Made by a program: the position numbers and the translations under genes. The notes under the pieces were generated by a model. That model was given only the letters and a program-made list of their open reading frames with translations, was not told where the DNA came from and did no database searches. From Siderastrea siderea (lineage: Eukaryota > Cnidaria > Anthozoa > Scleractinia > Rhizangiidae): 64,000 nucleotides of DNA. Of the stretch, positions 63,995-64,000 are shown in pieces (positions within the stretch are counted from its first letter, which is position 1; the number at the start of each line of letters is the position of its first letter). The stretch spans positions 72,357,613 through 72,421,612 of the forward strand of contig OZ034967.1 in NCBI GenBank assembly GCA_964030785.1, given 5' to 3'.

Positions 63995-64000
63995 ACAAAA

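Larger units (their letters stand above)
57990..64000. mobile_element. Second, decayed Polinton-like endogenous virus (runs off the right edge)
   Basis: Holds a packaging ATPase, a collagen-stemmed fibre, a two-helix membrane protein related to that at 1168-1848 and a broken penton-like protein related to 6443-8537, in an organisation different from the first element. Most genes are broken by frameshifts. Its left limit is uncertain; the hairpin at 57.84-57.99 kb or later sequence could mark it. Confidence 0.75.

Overview
The window comes from an intron-rich, AT-rich animal genome full of repeats, most likely an anthozoan cnidarian (coral or sea-anemone type). The evidence is a 17-exon EGF/zona-pellucida (ZP) receptor gene, a Penelope-like element with hammerhead ribozymes, degraded LINEs, tRNA-derived SINEs and many MITEs. 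No organism can be named from this alone.

Region 1, about 1-14430, is a visibly more GC-rich, gene-dense Polinton/Maverick (adintovirus-like) endogenous virus whose left end lies outside the window. A leftward cluster (minus strand, 11005 to <1) encodes a GRF-type zinc-finger protein, an unknown protein, a retroviral-type integrase with chromodomain, two paralogous virion proteins, small arginine-rich core-like peptides, the double-jelly-roll major capsid protein, an adenovirus-type cysteine protease, a packaging ATPase, a Gly-tract protein, a two-membrane-helix protein and more small basic proteins. Stops and starts are nearly touching or overlapping, and TATA-like boxes lie in front of many of these genes. 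A tRNA-like Pol III gene sits between protease and ATPase. To the right is an early-looking block: a SLOG-type Rossmann protein driven from a divergent promoter with three 44-bp CCAAT/CArG repeats and with four Pumilio-type motifs in its 3' UTR, a leftward 178-aa protein, and a rightward tricistron of two small paralogs plus a RING-finger protein joined by TGAATG and TGATG. All virus genes that lie fully inside the window are open. No polymerase B gene is visible; it would have to be to the left.

Region 2, about 14.4-27 kb, is repeat-rich: a decayed non-LTR retrotransposon (minus strand), a Penelope-like fragment with two inverted hammerhead motifs, a solo copy of the same repeat, a duplicated ricin-B-lectin-like pseudogene, and two tRNA-derived SINEs in inverted orientation.

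Region 3, 27084-51421 (+), is one host gene reconstructed exon by exon with consistent splice phases: signal peptide, large beta-rich ectodomain, EGF domains (one exon recently duplicated), ZP domain, furin-type site, transmembrane helix and short tail. It has an in-frame TAG at a very conserved ZP position. Introns hold a GGAAAGCC-type minisatellite, LINE fragments, MITEs and microsatellites.

Region 4, 51.6-57.8 kb, is a 4.8-kb inverted-repeat element flanked by TTAA with a nested MITE, then another MITE and a long perfect-looking hairpin. Region 5, about 58.0-64.0 kb, is a second, different and decayed Polinton-like virus: packaging ATPase (intact), broken collagen-stemmed fibre, the same two-helix membrane protein, a broken proline-rich protein and a broken penton-like protein.
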